From an uncultured Eubacteriales bacterium (GTDB lineage: Bacteria; Bacillota; Clostridia; Oscillospirales; Oscillospiraceae): a DNA stretch of 17,933 nt. Under the pieces are notes generated by a model that saw only the letters and a program-made list of their open reading frames with translations, did no database searches and was not told the DNA's origin. Of this stretch, positions 1 to 6,003 are shown one piece after another. How positions within the stretch are numbered: the first letter of the stretch is position 1; the number at the start of each line of letters is the position of its first letter. The translations under genes were made by a program, and so were the position numbers. Location: NCBI GenBank assembly GCA_902477055.1, contig CABSFY010000045.1, forward strand, positions 1-17,933, read 5' to 3'.

Positions 1-942
1 GAAAATGGTGTCCGTCGCGCCGGACACCATTTTCCCCGCCGCGTCATAAATACCGAGCGTCACTCGGAGGAGCGGCCCGTCATTGGACCGGATAACACCC
101 GTCACGTCAAACGGTTCCCCGCGCAGGATGACGTTCGGCACGCTCGCCTTGCGCAGCGTGATGCTCTCGCCCTGCGCCGCGTAGCCGTTGAAGCCGTACG
201 CACGGCAGATGGACGGATAGTCCTTAAACGCGACATCCATATCTGTATTTCCCGGCACGCCGTCCACGCTGCCGGACGCGGAATACTGCCATGCGCCGTA
301 TGCCGCGTGATATTGCTCGTAGCCGTGGTAGTCGCCGTTGGCGGGATACTGGGCAATCCAGCATTCGTACTTCTGCCCGATGCGCTGGGTATCGATCTTC
401 CCTTCCAGCCACGAGCGGCAGGAATACAGGCCGACGAGCCAGCCGTCCGCCGCCAGCGTGTCCAAAAACGTCAGTGCAAGCTCCGTGAGCGCCTCCTTGG
501 ACATCGCGCCGTGGACCTCCGGGTCCTCCAAATCGAAATAGATGGGATATTCAAACTGCTTGCCGTCGAGCCACTGCTTGCAGCTCTCGGCCTCGCTGCG
601 GACGTCCTCCGTCGTTGCCGCGTAGGAATATATGTAAGCGCCGACATCCAGTCCCGCCGCCTTTGCTGCCGCGTAGTTGCGCTCAAAGACGGCGTCCTCC
701 GTGTTGGAAAAGCCCGCGCGGAGGATGACAAAATCAATACCCTGCGCCCGGATGCGCTCAAAATCCACGCTCGCGCTCTGCCAGCTCGAAAGGTCGATGC
801 CGTAAGCAAGGATGCCCATGCCGTCGCCCGCCATCGAGCCGTCATACGCGCTGTAGTCCGCCGAAACGTGTGGCAGGCTCGTCAGTACGACCGCCAGAAG
901 CAGCGCCAGCGCGAGAAATTTTTGAAATATCGTTTTCTTCAT
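1..942 (-). CDS. Secreted GH25 lysozyme-like glycoside hydrolase, 3' end outside window
   Basis: Open from an ATG at 942 to the left edge (314 codons, no stop seen), so the C-terminus is missing. Residues 1-28 are a signal peptide (MKKTIFQKF, hydrophobic core, then HVSA before DY). Residues 46-240 read as a GH25 (muramidase) domain: YGIDLSSWQ with Asp50, FVILRAGFS, DVGAYIYSYA, YFDLED at 135-140 with the acidic pair expected at the active site, GLYSCRSWL, CWIAQY, and AWQYS with GNTDMDV at the end. The family cleaves the beta-1,4 bond between MurNAc and GlcNAc in peptidoglycan, acting outside the cell. Residues from about 262 start a second, Ig-like beta-rich domain (GEPFDVTGVI, VTLGIYDAAG) of the kind seen in clostridial wall proteins. 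The ribosome site before 942 is weak. A cell-wall remodelling role is inferred; substrate is not shown. Confidence 0.9.
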   Translation of the reverse strand, partial: MKKTIFQKFLALALLLAVVLTSLPHVSADYSAYDGSMAGDGMGILAYGIDLSSWQSASVDFERIRAQGIDFVILRAGFSNTEDAVFERNYAAAKAAGLDVGAYIYSYAATTEDVRSEAESCKQWLDGKQFEYPIYFDLEDPEVHGAMSKEALTELALTFLDTLAADGWLVGLYSCRSWLEGKIDTQRIGQKYECWIAQYPANGDYHGYEQYHAAYGAWQYSASGSVDGVPGNTDMDVAFKDYPSICRAYGFNGYAAQGESITLRKASVPNVILRGEPFDVTGVIRSNDGPLLRVTLGIYDAAGKMVSGATDTIF

Positions 943-977
943 ATCGCTACCAGCCGATTTCTCATTTCTGTAGCTTC

Positions 978-1006
978 ATCATATCACACCGCCGGGGTCC
1001 TGTCAA
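978..1006 (-). promoter_or_regulatory. Sigma-A-type promoter for the GH25 gene
   Basis: On the minus strand TTGACA (1006-1001) is followed after exactly 17 bases by TATGAT (983-978), close to consensus. It points at the GH25 start at 942, leaving a leader of about 30 bases. Confidence 0.75.
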
Positions 1007-1031
1007 TTTTCGCTTTCACGCCGCCGGTTTA

Positions 1032-1060
1032 TTGACCTTTTGGCGCTTTTTCAGTATTAT
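1032..1060 (+). promoter_or_regulatory. Sigma-A-type promoter for the recombinase gene
   Basis: TTGACC (1032-1037), 17-base spacer, TATTAT (1055-1060). The recombinase ATG at 1086 follows, with AAGGAG at 1072-1077. The -35 boxes of this and the GH25 promoter are only 25 bases apart, back to back. Confidence 0.7.
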
Positions 1061-1085
1061 GACGGATAAAAAAGGAGTTCGTAGC

Positions 1086-1675
1086 ATGACCTATGGATAT
1101 ATCCGCGTCAGCAGCCGGGAACAAAACGAGGGACGGCAGCTCATCGCGATGCAGGAGATCGGCATCACGGAAAAAATCTCTATCTCGACAAGCAGTCCGG
1201 CAAGGATTTTCTGCGGCCTGCGTATCAGGCAATGGTACGGCAGATGGAGCGAAATGACCTGTTGTATATCAAAAGCATCGACCGGCTCGGACGGAATTAC
1301 ACGGAAATTCTGGAGCAGTGGCGCTGTTTGACGAAGGAGATCGGCGTGGACATCTGCGTTTTGGATATGCCGCTGCTCGACACGCGGCGCGGCAAGGATC
1401 TGATCGGGACATTTTTGAGTGATATCGTATTACAAGTCCTCTCTTTTGTGGCGGAAAACGAGCGGATGAGCATCCGTCAGCGGCAGGCCGAGGGCATCGC
1501 GGCAGCGCGGGCCAGAGGCGTTCGTCTGGGCCGCCCGCTGCTGCCGCTGCCCGATAATTTTATCGAAATCTGTGTCGCATGGGAGCAAAATGCCATCGGC
1601 ACCCTTCAGGCCGCCGACCTCTGCGGCGTTTCCGTCAGCACCTTCCGCCGCCATGCAAGAAAAGCCCTGCCGTAA
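1086..1675 (+). pseudogene. Serine recombinase (resolvase/invertase family), frameshifted
   Basis: The first frame begins at ATG 1086 (AAGGAG 8 bases upstream) with MTYGYIRVSSREQNEGRQL, the catalytic-serine region of small serine recombinases (Ser9, with Arg7). It loses homology after GITEK. The family signal resumes in the -1 frame: QMERNDLLYIKSIDRLGRNY, then the conserved ENERMSIRQRQAEGI block and a C-terminal helix-turn-helix (LQAADLCGVSVSTFRRH) that would bind the crossover site. The break coincides with a run of six A at 1171-1176. One more A, or a -1 slip on AAA there, gives an uninterrupted protein of about 196 residues, normal for the family. It could be a true pseudogene, a phase-variable tract, programmed frameshifting, or a sequencing error. 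Candidate recombination sites lie just downstream (1681-1701, 1797-1818), which suggests a DNA invertase rather than a transposon resolvase. A known promoter-inverting relative is the Mpi type; the assignment to that group is inference. Confidence 0.85.
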
Positions 1676-1680
1676 TTCGG

Positions 1681-1701
1681 TCAAAAAGAGTACTTTTTGG
1701 C
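1681..1701. repeat. Left candidate recombination site (inverted repeat, palindromic)
   Basis: Contains CAAAAAG-agta-CTTTTTG (1682-1699), a near-symmetric site with A-rich half-sites. Its inner half GTACTTTTTGGC (1690-1701) is repeated exactly in inverse orientation at 1797-1808. Architecture resembles sites of Hin-type serine invertases: short A-rich half-sites around a small core. It is not followed by a T-run typical of a GC-stem terminator. Confidence 0.5.
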
Positions 1702-1808
1702 AGACAAGACTTTTTTGAGAAAAATTGTTAGAAAGGGTTGCATTTTCCGCAAATAACGTGTAAAATAAATACCGGAAGCTCCGCTGTCGTAAAGCGGCCA
1801 AAAAGTAC
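1690..1808. other. Candidate invertible DNA segment carrying a promoter
   Basis: A 119-base segment bounded by a perfect 12-base inverted repeat (1690-1701 and 1797-1808), starting 15 bases after the stop of a serine recombinase gene. It contains a well-formed rightward promoter (1738-1766) and no gene. In the present orientation the promoter faces the exported-protein gene at 2064. Inversion would point it back at the recombinase. What is seen: the repeats, promoter and neighbours. What is inferred: inversion and control of the downstream genes. Confidence 0.5.
1738..1766 (+). promoter_or_regulatory. Sigma-A-type promoter inside the candidate invertible segment
   Basis: TTGCAT (1738-1743), 17-base spacer, TAAAAT (1761-1766); predicted start near 1773. 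No open reading frame begins shortly after it, so the first gene it could serve is at 2064, with a leader of about 290 bases. Confidence 0.6.
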
Positions 1809-1818
1809 AACGTTTTGA
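1797..1818. repeat. Right candidate recombination site (inverted repeat)
   Basis: GCCAAAAAGTAC (1797-1808) is the exact inverse of 1690-1701. The outer half TTTTGA (1813-1818) mirrors TCAAAA at 1681-1686, with one base difference in spacing (four bases against three). The site as a whole is CAAAA ... TTTTG, like its partner. Confidence 0.5.
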
Positions 1819-2063
1819 TCGCTTTTTGGTTTTGGTCGTTGTGGACACGAAAGCTGTTCCGATTTGTCGGGAAATGTCCCTGTTTTGTCATAGCAAGGGG
1901 TGCGCAGCAACCCGTGGCAATTGCATCGCACGCAGGTGTGAAAGGACGAGGGTTACGGATTGCCGCGTCGCTTCGCTCCTCGCAATGACAAGCGATTTTT
2001 CGGTATTCGGAACATGAACGTGTTTACATACATTTTATCGAAACTCTAAAAGGAGGACAAACA
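1809..2063 (+). other. Long untranslated leader / intergenic region before the first exported-protein gene
   Basis: No supported gene. It holds several small hairpins (for example CCGA-tttg-TCGG near 1859-1870 and a GGGTGC/GC-ACCC fold near 1898-1914), a dispersed-type palindrome (1957-1990) followed by a T-run, and the ribosome site AGGAGG at 2051-2056, 7 bases before ATG 2064. A TTTACATA at 2023 has no good -10 partner, so I see no convincing local promoter. I recognised no riboswitch class. Confidence 0.5.
1957..1990. repeat. Dispersed palindromic repeat (REP/MITE-like)
   Basis: An imperfect palindrome opening with ATTGCCGCG and closing with CTCCTCGCAAT (1959-1986). On the other strand it reads ATTGCGAGGAGCGAAGCG, a sequence type known to be scattered in intergenic regions of many bacteria. 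Only one copy is seen here. It is followed by AGCGATTTTT and could act as an attenuator for transcripts from 1773. Confidence 0.55.
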
Positions 2064-3230
2064 ATGAAAACCCGCAAATCTACCAAACGGGCATTACTGC
2101 TGAGCGCGTGTTCCATCGTGCTCTGCTTCGTGATGCTCATCGGAACCACCTTCGCGTGGTTCACCGACACCGCATCCACCGGGGTCAATAAGATCCAGGC
2201 GGGGAATCTGGATGTCAAGCTCATGTACAGCACCGATATGGTTGAGTGGAAGGAAGCCACCGATCAGACCAAGCTCTTTGACGACAAAGCCCTGTGGGAG
2301 CCGGGTTACACACAGGTGGTGTATCTGAAGGTTGTGAACGCCGGTAAACTGGCTCTGAAATATGAGGCCGGCTTCTCCAAAAACTACACCTCCAACAGAG
2401 GGAAAAATGTTAACGGCGATTGGTACCGTGTGGACAATTATCTGAAGATCGGCACTGCCGAGACCACGACCAAGTTTGCAAGCCGCGAGGATGTTTGGTC
2501 TGCCATTGCCGCCACCGAGAAGACTTTGGCGAAGGATGTTATGCTTACTGACGGATGGATCACGCTGAAGGCCGGAGAATCGTCCAAGCCCTTCGCTGTG
2601 GCGATCTACATGCCCACCTCGGTCGGCAACGAAGCCAACGCATCCAAGAACAGACCTTCCTCTGTTTCCGGTCTCGGCATTGAGGTGCGCGCTACGCAGG
2701 CGACTGTGGAAAGCGACAGCTTCGGCACCGATTACGATGCAAATGCGGCTACTGTGCTCAATCGCGTGGAATATACTGACGGCGAACATACAGTGACCGG
2801 CAACATTCAGGCAAACGGCACAGCCGGTGCAATTCACGGAACGGGTACTGCAAAGATTACCGTAGATGCTACAACGGTTTACGGCACTTATGTCAGCAAC
2901 TACGCAATGGCCGTCTGCGCCTCCAGTAAATCCGAGATTATCATCAGGGGCGGCGAATTTGCAAATCAGGCTCCCGCGGGTTCCGCGCTGTCCCTGATTT
3001 ATGCAGAGGACAATGCGAAGATCACCATCGAAGGCGGCACCTTTAAGTGCGTCAGCCCGGCTTGGACGCTGAACTGCAATGACAACGATGCTGCCACTAT
3101 CACCGTCAAGGGCGGCTCGTACTACAAGTTCGACCCGTCCAATGTCACTGTCGGCGAAGGTGAAATCTTCATTGCTGACGGCTACAAGGTCGTTCAGAAC
3201 GGCGACTGGTACAATGTTGTTCCCGAATAA
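2064..3230 (+). CDS. Exported TasA/camelysin-like protein with SipW-type leader and beta-helix-like C-terminus
   Basis: 388 residues, ATG 2064 with AGGAGG 7 bases upstream. Residues 1-33 form a leader (KTRKSTKR, hydrophobic stretch 10-30, then TTFAWFTDTASTG) of the type cleaved by SipW-class signal peptidases and found on TasA/CalY matrix proteins. The following GNLDVKL and a beta-rich region to about residue 225 fit that family, ending in a block RATQATVESDSF shared with the next gene. Residues 226-388 contain short repeats ending in a strand-turn motif (IRGGEF, IEGGTF, VKGGSY), as in right-handed beta-helices, and end with ADGYKVVQNGDWYNVV. A role as surface or biofilm-matrix protein is inferred; no sortase motif is seen and no SipW gene is in the window. 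It lies downstream of the candidate invertible promoter and has no strong promoter of its own. Confidence 0.8.
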   Translation: MKTRKSTKRALLLSACSIVLCFVMLIGTTFAWFTDTASTGVNKIQAGNLDVKLMYSTDMVEWKEATDQTKLFDDKALWEPGYTQVVYLKVVNAGKLALKYEAGFSKNYTSNRGKNVNGDWYRVDNYLKIGTAETTTKFASREDVWSAIAATEKTLAKDVMLTDGWITLKAGESSKPFAVAIYMPTSVGNEANASKNRPSSVSGLGIEVRATQATVESDSFGTDYDANAATVLNRVEYTDGEHTVTGNIQANGTAGAIHGTGTAKITVDATTVYGTYVSNYAMAVCASSKSEIIIRGGEFANQAPAGSALSLIYAEDNAKITIEGGTFKCVSPAWTLNCNDNDAATITVKGGSYYKFDPSNVTVGEGEIFIADGYKVVQNGDWYNVVPE

Positions 3231-3245
3231 ATTCTGATTTTTAGT

Positions 3246-3311
3246 CCCCTCCGCCTGCGGGCGGAGGGGCAATCAAAGGGCATAGGCGAGGGCGCGTATG
3301 TCTTTTGATTG
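3246..3311 (+). terminator. Double hairpin terminator after the first exported-protein gene
   Basis: First a perfect 10-bp GC stem with a TGCG loop (3246-3255 / 3260-3269). A second 14-bp stem with two G-U pairs follows (3270-3283 / 3298-3311), its 3' arm containing TTTT. The pattern recurs after the next gene. The first stem has no T-run directly after it, so strength is uncertain. Confidence 0.65.
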
Positions 3312-3384
3312 CTTTGGTGTAATCACGGAAAATCCGTATTTTACATATTGTCATTGAAAATATTAAAAAAGGGGGTAAAACACA

Positions 3385-4857
3385 ATGACAAGCAGCAAAT
3401 CTACCAAGCGGGCATTGATTACCAGCGCATTGGCTATCCTTATGTGCGTGGCAATGCTCATCAGCACCACCTTTGCGTGGTTCACCGACACCGCATCCAC
3501 CGGGGTCAATAAGATTGTGTCCGGCAATCTGAAAGTGGATATTATCGGCGCGGACAGCGATTCTCATATTGAGAAGCTGAACTTCACCAAAGCTGCTACG
3601 ACGGATGCAGAAGCTGGCGCAGAGATTCTCTGGGAGCCGGGCTGCCGTTATCTGACCGAGGGCTTCAGAATTGCCAACAAGGGTAATTTGGCTTTGAAGT
3701 GGAAAGCACAGGTCAACACGGGCACTACCGCTGCTAATGAGGGTAACTTCGATCTGTTGGATGTTATTGACTTCTATCTGGTAACAAAGGCAGCCGATGG
3801 AACAGAAACAGAAACTGCGCTTGACGAGTTCACCGGCAATCTGAAAAAGACCGAAACCAGCGATGTATATTACATCAAGGGCGTGATGCAGACCACTGCC
3901 GGCAATGACTATCAGGGCCTGACGCTGGACGGCATCTCCATCACCGTTGTCGCGACGCAGGACACGGTTGAGAGCGACAGCTTTAATAATCAGTACGACA
4001 AAGATGCTGAATATCCTATTTTAGTTACAACGGGAGACGAACTGCAGGCCGTTGTGAGCAGTGCAACAGCTCCTGTCAATATCGTGCTGACGAACAGCAT
4101 TACGACCAACAACTTCGTCATCCCTGCGGATAAGGATGTAACCCTGGATTTGAATGGTTGCACTGTAACGAATGCTGAATCGCACACCATTCTGAATAAA
4201 GGCCATCTTACTCTGACAGATTCAAGCGCAGATAAAAGCGGTCAAATCATCTCCCTCAAGGGCAACACGGCAGCACTTCGCAACGGAGATAATGCAGTCT
4301 GTGTAGTCGAGGGCGGAACAATTTCTCGTGACGGGGCCAATGGAAATACATGGCATGTAGTTGAAAACTTTGGCAAGATGACCTTCAATGGTGGTAAGGT
4401 CGTCCTAAAGAACGGAAATGGCTTTGCTATCACCAATGGCTGGAATTATTTTGATCCTGGTGCTTCTACTACGCATGCAGTGATGGAAATCAACGCTTTG
4501 AAACTTGATACCGATTCCAGTGGAATTAAGAATTGCAGATATGGCGATCTAACCGTAAATGATGTGACCGTGACCTCCACCGGATATTGGGCCCTTTCCA
4601 ACGACTATCTTGGAACAGCCGTAATCAACGGTGGAACCTTAACTTCAAAATCTTTCAAAGCAGTTTCCAACGGTGCTGCAATGACGGTGAATGGCGGAAC
4701 CTTTGACGGAACAAACGGGCTTTTCGTTCAGAGCTATGCCACATCCACAGTTCTCAACGGCGGAACCTTTACAAACATGAACGTTGACGCACTCTCTAGC
4801 TATGTCGGTGCGGGACACACCGCACAGCAAAGCGGCACATCCGTGATTATTAAGTAA
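3385..4857 (+). CDS. Exported TasA/camelysin-like protein with SipW-type leader and beta-helix repeats (paralog)
   Basis: 490 residues, ATG 3385 preceded by GGGGG at 3371-3375 (9-base spacer). The leader (SSKSTKRALITSA, hydrophobic, then TTFAWFTDTASTG) is almost the same as in the preceding gene, and 41 bases are identical between them (3475-3515 and 2154-2194). The N-terminal beta-rich domain runs to about residue 205 and ends VVATQDTVESDSF, as in the paralog. From about 215 the protein becomes a beta-helix-like repeat region: DVTLDLNGCTV, then VEGGTI, FNGGKV, INGGTL, VNGGTF and LNGGTF at residues 308-462. This matches pectate-lyase-like folds used by adhesins and matrix proteins; no catalytic residues can be assigned. 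The 3' half is visibly more AT-rich than the neighbouring chromosome. Adhesive or structural function is inferred. TTTACA at 3340-3345 has only a poorly spaced -10, so a local promoter is uncertain. Confidence 0.8.
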   Translation: MTSSKSTKRALITSALAILMCVAMLISTTFAWFTDTASTGVNKIVSGNLKVDIIGADSDSHIEKLNFTKAATTDAEAGAEILWEPGCRYLTEGFRIANKGNLALKWKAQVNTGTTAANEGNFDLLDVIDFYLVTKAADGTETETALDEFTGNLKKTETSDVYYIKGVMQTTAGNDYQGLTLDGISITVVATQDTVESDSFNNQYDKDAEYPILVTTGDELQAVVSSATAPVNIVLTNSITTNNFVIPADKDVTLDLNGCTVTNAESHTILNKGHLTLTDSSADKSGQIISLKGNTAALRNGDNAVCVVEGGTISRDGANGNTWHVVENFGKMTFNGGKVVLKNGNGFAITNGWNYFDPGASTTHAVMEINALKLDTDSSGIKNCRYGDLTVNDVTVTSTGYWALSNDYLGTAVINGGTLTSKSFKAVSNGAAMTVNGGTFDGTNGLFVQSYATSTVLNGGTFTNMNVDALSSYVGAGHTAQQSGTSVIIK

Positions 4858-4871
4858 AACCCTATTTCTAC

Positions 4872-4932
4872 CCTCTCCACCTTCGGGTGGAGAGGCAATC
4901 AAAGGGCATGAGGGAGGACCTCATGCCCTTTT
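4872..4932 (+). terminator. Double hairpin terminator after the second exported-protein gene
   Basis: A perfect 10-bp stem with a stable TTCG loop (4872-4881 / 4886-4895) is followed by a perfect 13-bp stem with GAGGA loop (4901-4913 / 4919-4931) running into TTTT. The second hairpin also reads as a terminator on the minus strand and may end the isomerase-like gene. From 4933 to 5010 I see nothing further. Confidence 0.8.
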
Positions 4933-5010
4933 CGTGTCTGTTCTTTTAGAAGCAGGGCCAGCGGCGTGGTGTCGAGAACGCCAGCTCCTACAAAAGTGAA
5001 ATCATCGGTT

Positions 5011-5907
5011 TTACATATTTCCTGCTAGGATACGCAGAATATCGGCAGCGGCGCGGAGGGAAATCAGGCGCAGCGCGTCGGATTGGCGTTTGAGCTGGGC
5101 GATCGGTTCCATGTTGTACGCGCCTGCAAAGCCTATCTCCCGCAACGCTGCAAAAATCGCGTCCCAATCCAGAAGCCCGCTGCCCGGATAGAGGTGCAGG
5201 TCCTCGTAAATCGGGCCGATGCGGCCGTAATTATCGTTGAGATGCACCGTGGCAAGGTTCCGGCCAAAGGCGCGAATCATCGCCGGAACGTCCTGCGCCT
5301 CAATGCTCGCATGGCCGGTGTCAAGGCAGAGCATCACGCGGTCGGAGCCGATATCCCGCTGCAAGGCCAGCAGGTCCTCGGCGCGGGTGTAGGGGTACGG
5401 CGGATCGCTCGGCCCCTGCACATGATGCGAATCAAAGGTATTTTCCAAATTGATGACAATATCGAGTTGCTCCGCCAGCGGCAGCAGCTCGCGAAACCAG
5501 CGGATGTTGTACGCGTGAATCCGCTGCCGCAGGGCGAGGCTGTCCACGCGCAGCGGCTGGCGCTGCGGATGGAAAATCAGATGGCGGCAGCCGAGGATAT
5601 GGCAGGCCTCCATCACGCGCCCGAAAATTTCCCTCGGAGCTTCATAGTGCAGGCTCGCGTCGATACGCTGATGCCACGGCGCATGGGCCTGCACGACCCG
5701 AAGGCCGCACCGCTCTGCCGCCTTAGCCGCCTCGACGGCCCACTCCCGCCACGAATCCTGCTGCAGCGGCGCGTCAGGGGTGTCGCTATAGACGCTTAAC
5801 GGGAAATCCAAGCCCGTAAAGCCCGCATCGCGGACCAGCCGCATTGCCTCCTCAGGCGGCCGGCCGCGGCAAAAGCTGGCCATTGAGGTTGAAATGATAT
5901 GCTGCAT
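5011..5907 (-). CDS. Sugar phosphate isomerase/epimerase-like TIM-barrel protein (AP endonuclease 2 superfamily)
   Basis: 298 residues. The start is set at ATG 5907 because AGGAG (5920-5916) sits 8 bases upstream; a longer in-frame version from 5955 has no such support. The fold is the xylose-isomerase-like TIM barrel. It shows the expected metal ligands: Glu155 in VINLENTFD, Asp196 and His199 in CLDTGHAS, His222 in TVHLNDNYG, and Glu267 in YNMEP. Other family blocks are FTGLDFPLS and VVQAHAPWH. Members isomerise or epimerise sugars or inositols using a divalent metal in the cytoplasm; the substrate cannot be told. It stands alone on the minus strand, divergent from the YihY-family gene and sharing its promoter region. 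Confidence 0.85.
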   Translation of the reverse strand: MQHIISTSMASFCRGRPPEEAMRLVRDAGFTGLDFPLSVYSDTPDAPLQQDSWREWAVEAAKAAERCGLRVVQAHAPWHQRIDASLHYEAPREIFGRVMEACHILGCRHLIFHPQRQPLRVDSLALRQRIHAYNIRWFRELLPLAEQLDIVINLENTFDSHHVQGPSDPPYPYTRAEDLLALQRDIGSDRVMLCLDTGHASIEAQDVPAMIRAFGRNLATVHLNDNYGRIGPIYEDLHLYPGSGLLDWDAIFAALREIGFAGAYNMEPIAQLKRQSDALRLISLRAAADILRILAGNM

Positions 5908-5936
5908 GGTTCTTTCTCCTGTTGTTCTGTTCCTGC

Positions 5937-5965
5937 TTGACAATTTTTCCTCCACAGTATATCAT
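5937..5965 (+). promoter_or_regulatory. Sigma-A-type promoter for the YihY-family gene
   Basis: TTGACA (5937-5942), 17-base spacer, TATCAT (5960-5965). Predicted start near 5972, ribosome site at 5992-5998. Its -10 shares two bases with the -10 of the opposing promoter. Confidence 0.7.
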
Positions 5966-5984
5966 TAGGCCATAGGTTTGTCAA
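5956..5984 (-). promoter_or_regulatory. Sigma-A-type promoter for the isomerase-like gene
   Basis: On the minus strand TTGACA (5984-5979), 17-base spacer, TATACT (5961-5956). Predicted start near 5949. It overlaps the plus-strand promoter almost completely, so the two cannot be occupied at once. Confidence 0.75.
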
Positions 5985-6003
5985 TTTCTTGAAAGGAGCC
6001 GCA

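Noticed and set aside
307..1035. 242-codon plus-strand frame across the GH25 gene
   Set aside because: Antisense to a clear signal-peptide GH25 protein; it also runs through both divergent promoters.
1681..1699. The palindrome after the recombinase as a plain terminator
   Set aside because: The stem is all A-T rich with no T-run after it, and its inner half is repeated inverted 97 bases away, which a terminator does not explain.
1773..2063. Possible c-di-GMP or other riboswitch in the leader of the exported-protein gene
   Set aside because: None of the conserved core sequences of known classes could be found; only short hairpins and a dispersed palindrome.
2094..3272. 392-codon open frame antisense to the first exported-protein gene
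   Set aside because: It mirrors the sense gene, has no ribosome site and no recognisable domain; the sense frame has a signal leader and family motifs.
4933..5010. Possible short gene between the terminator and the isomerase-like gene
   Set aside because: No start codon with a ribosome site and no motif on either strand.
5083..5799. 238-codon plus-strand frame across the isomerase-like gene
   Set aside because: Antisense shadow; residues are Arg/Ala-rich without motifs, and the minus frame carries all metal ligands.
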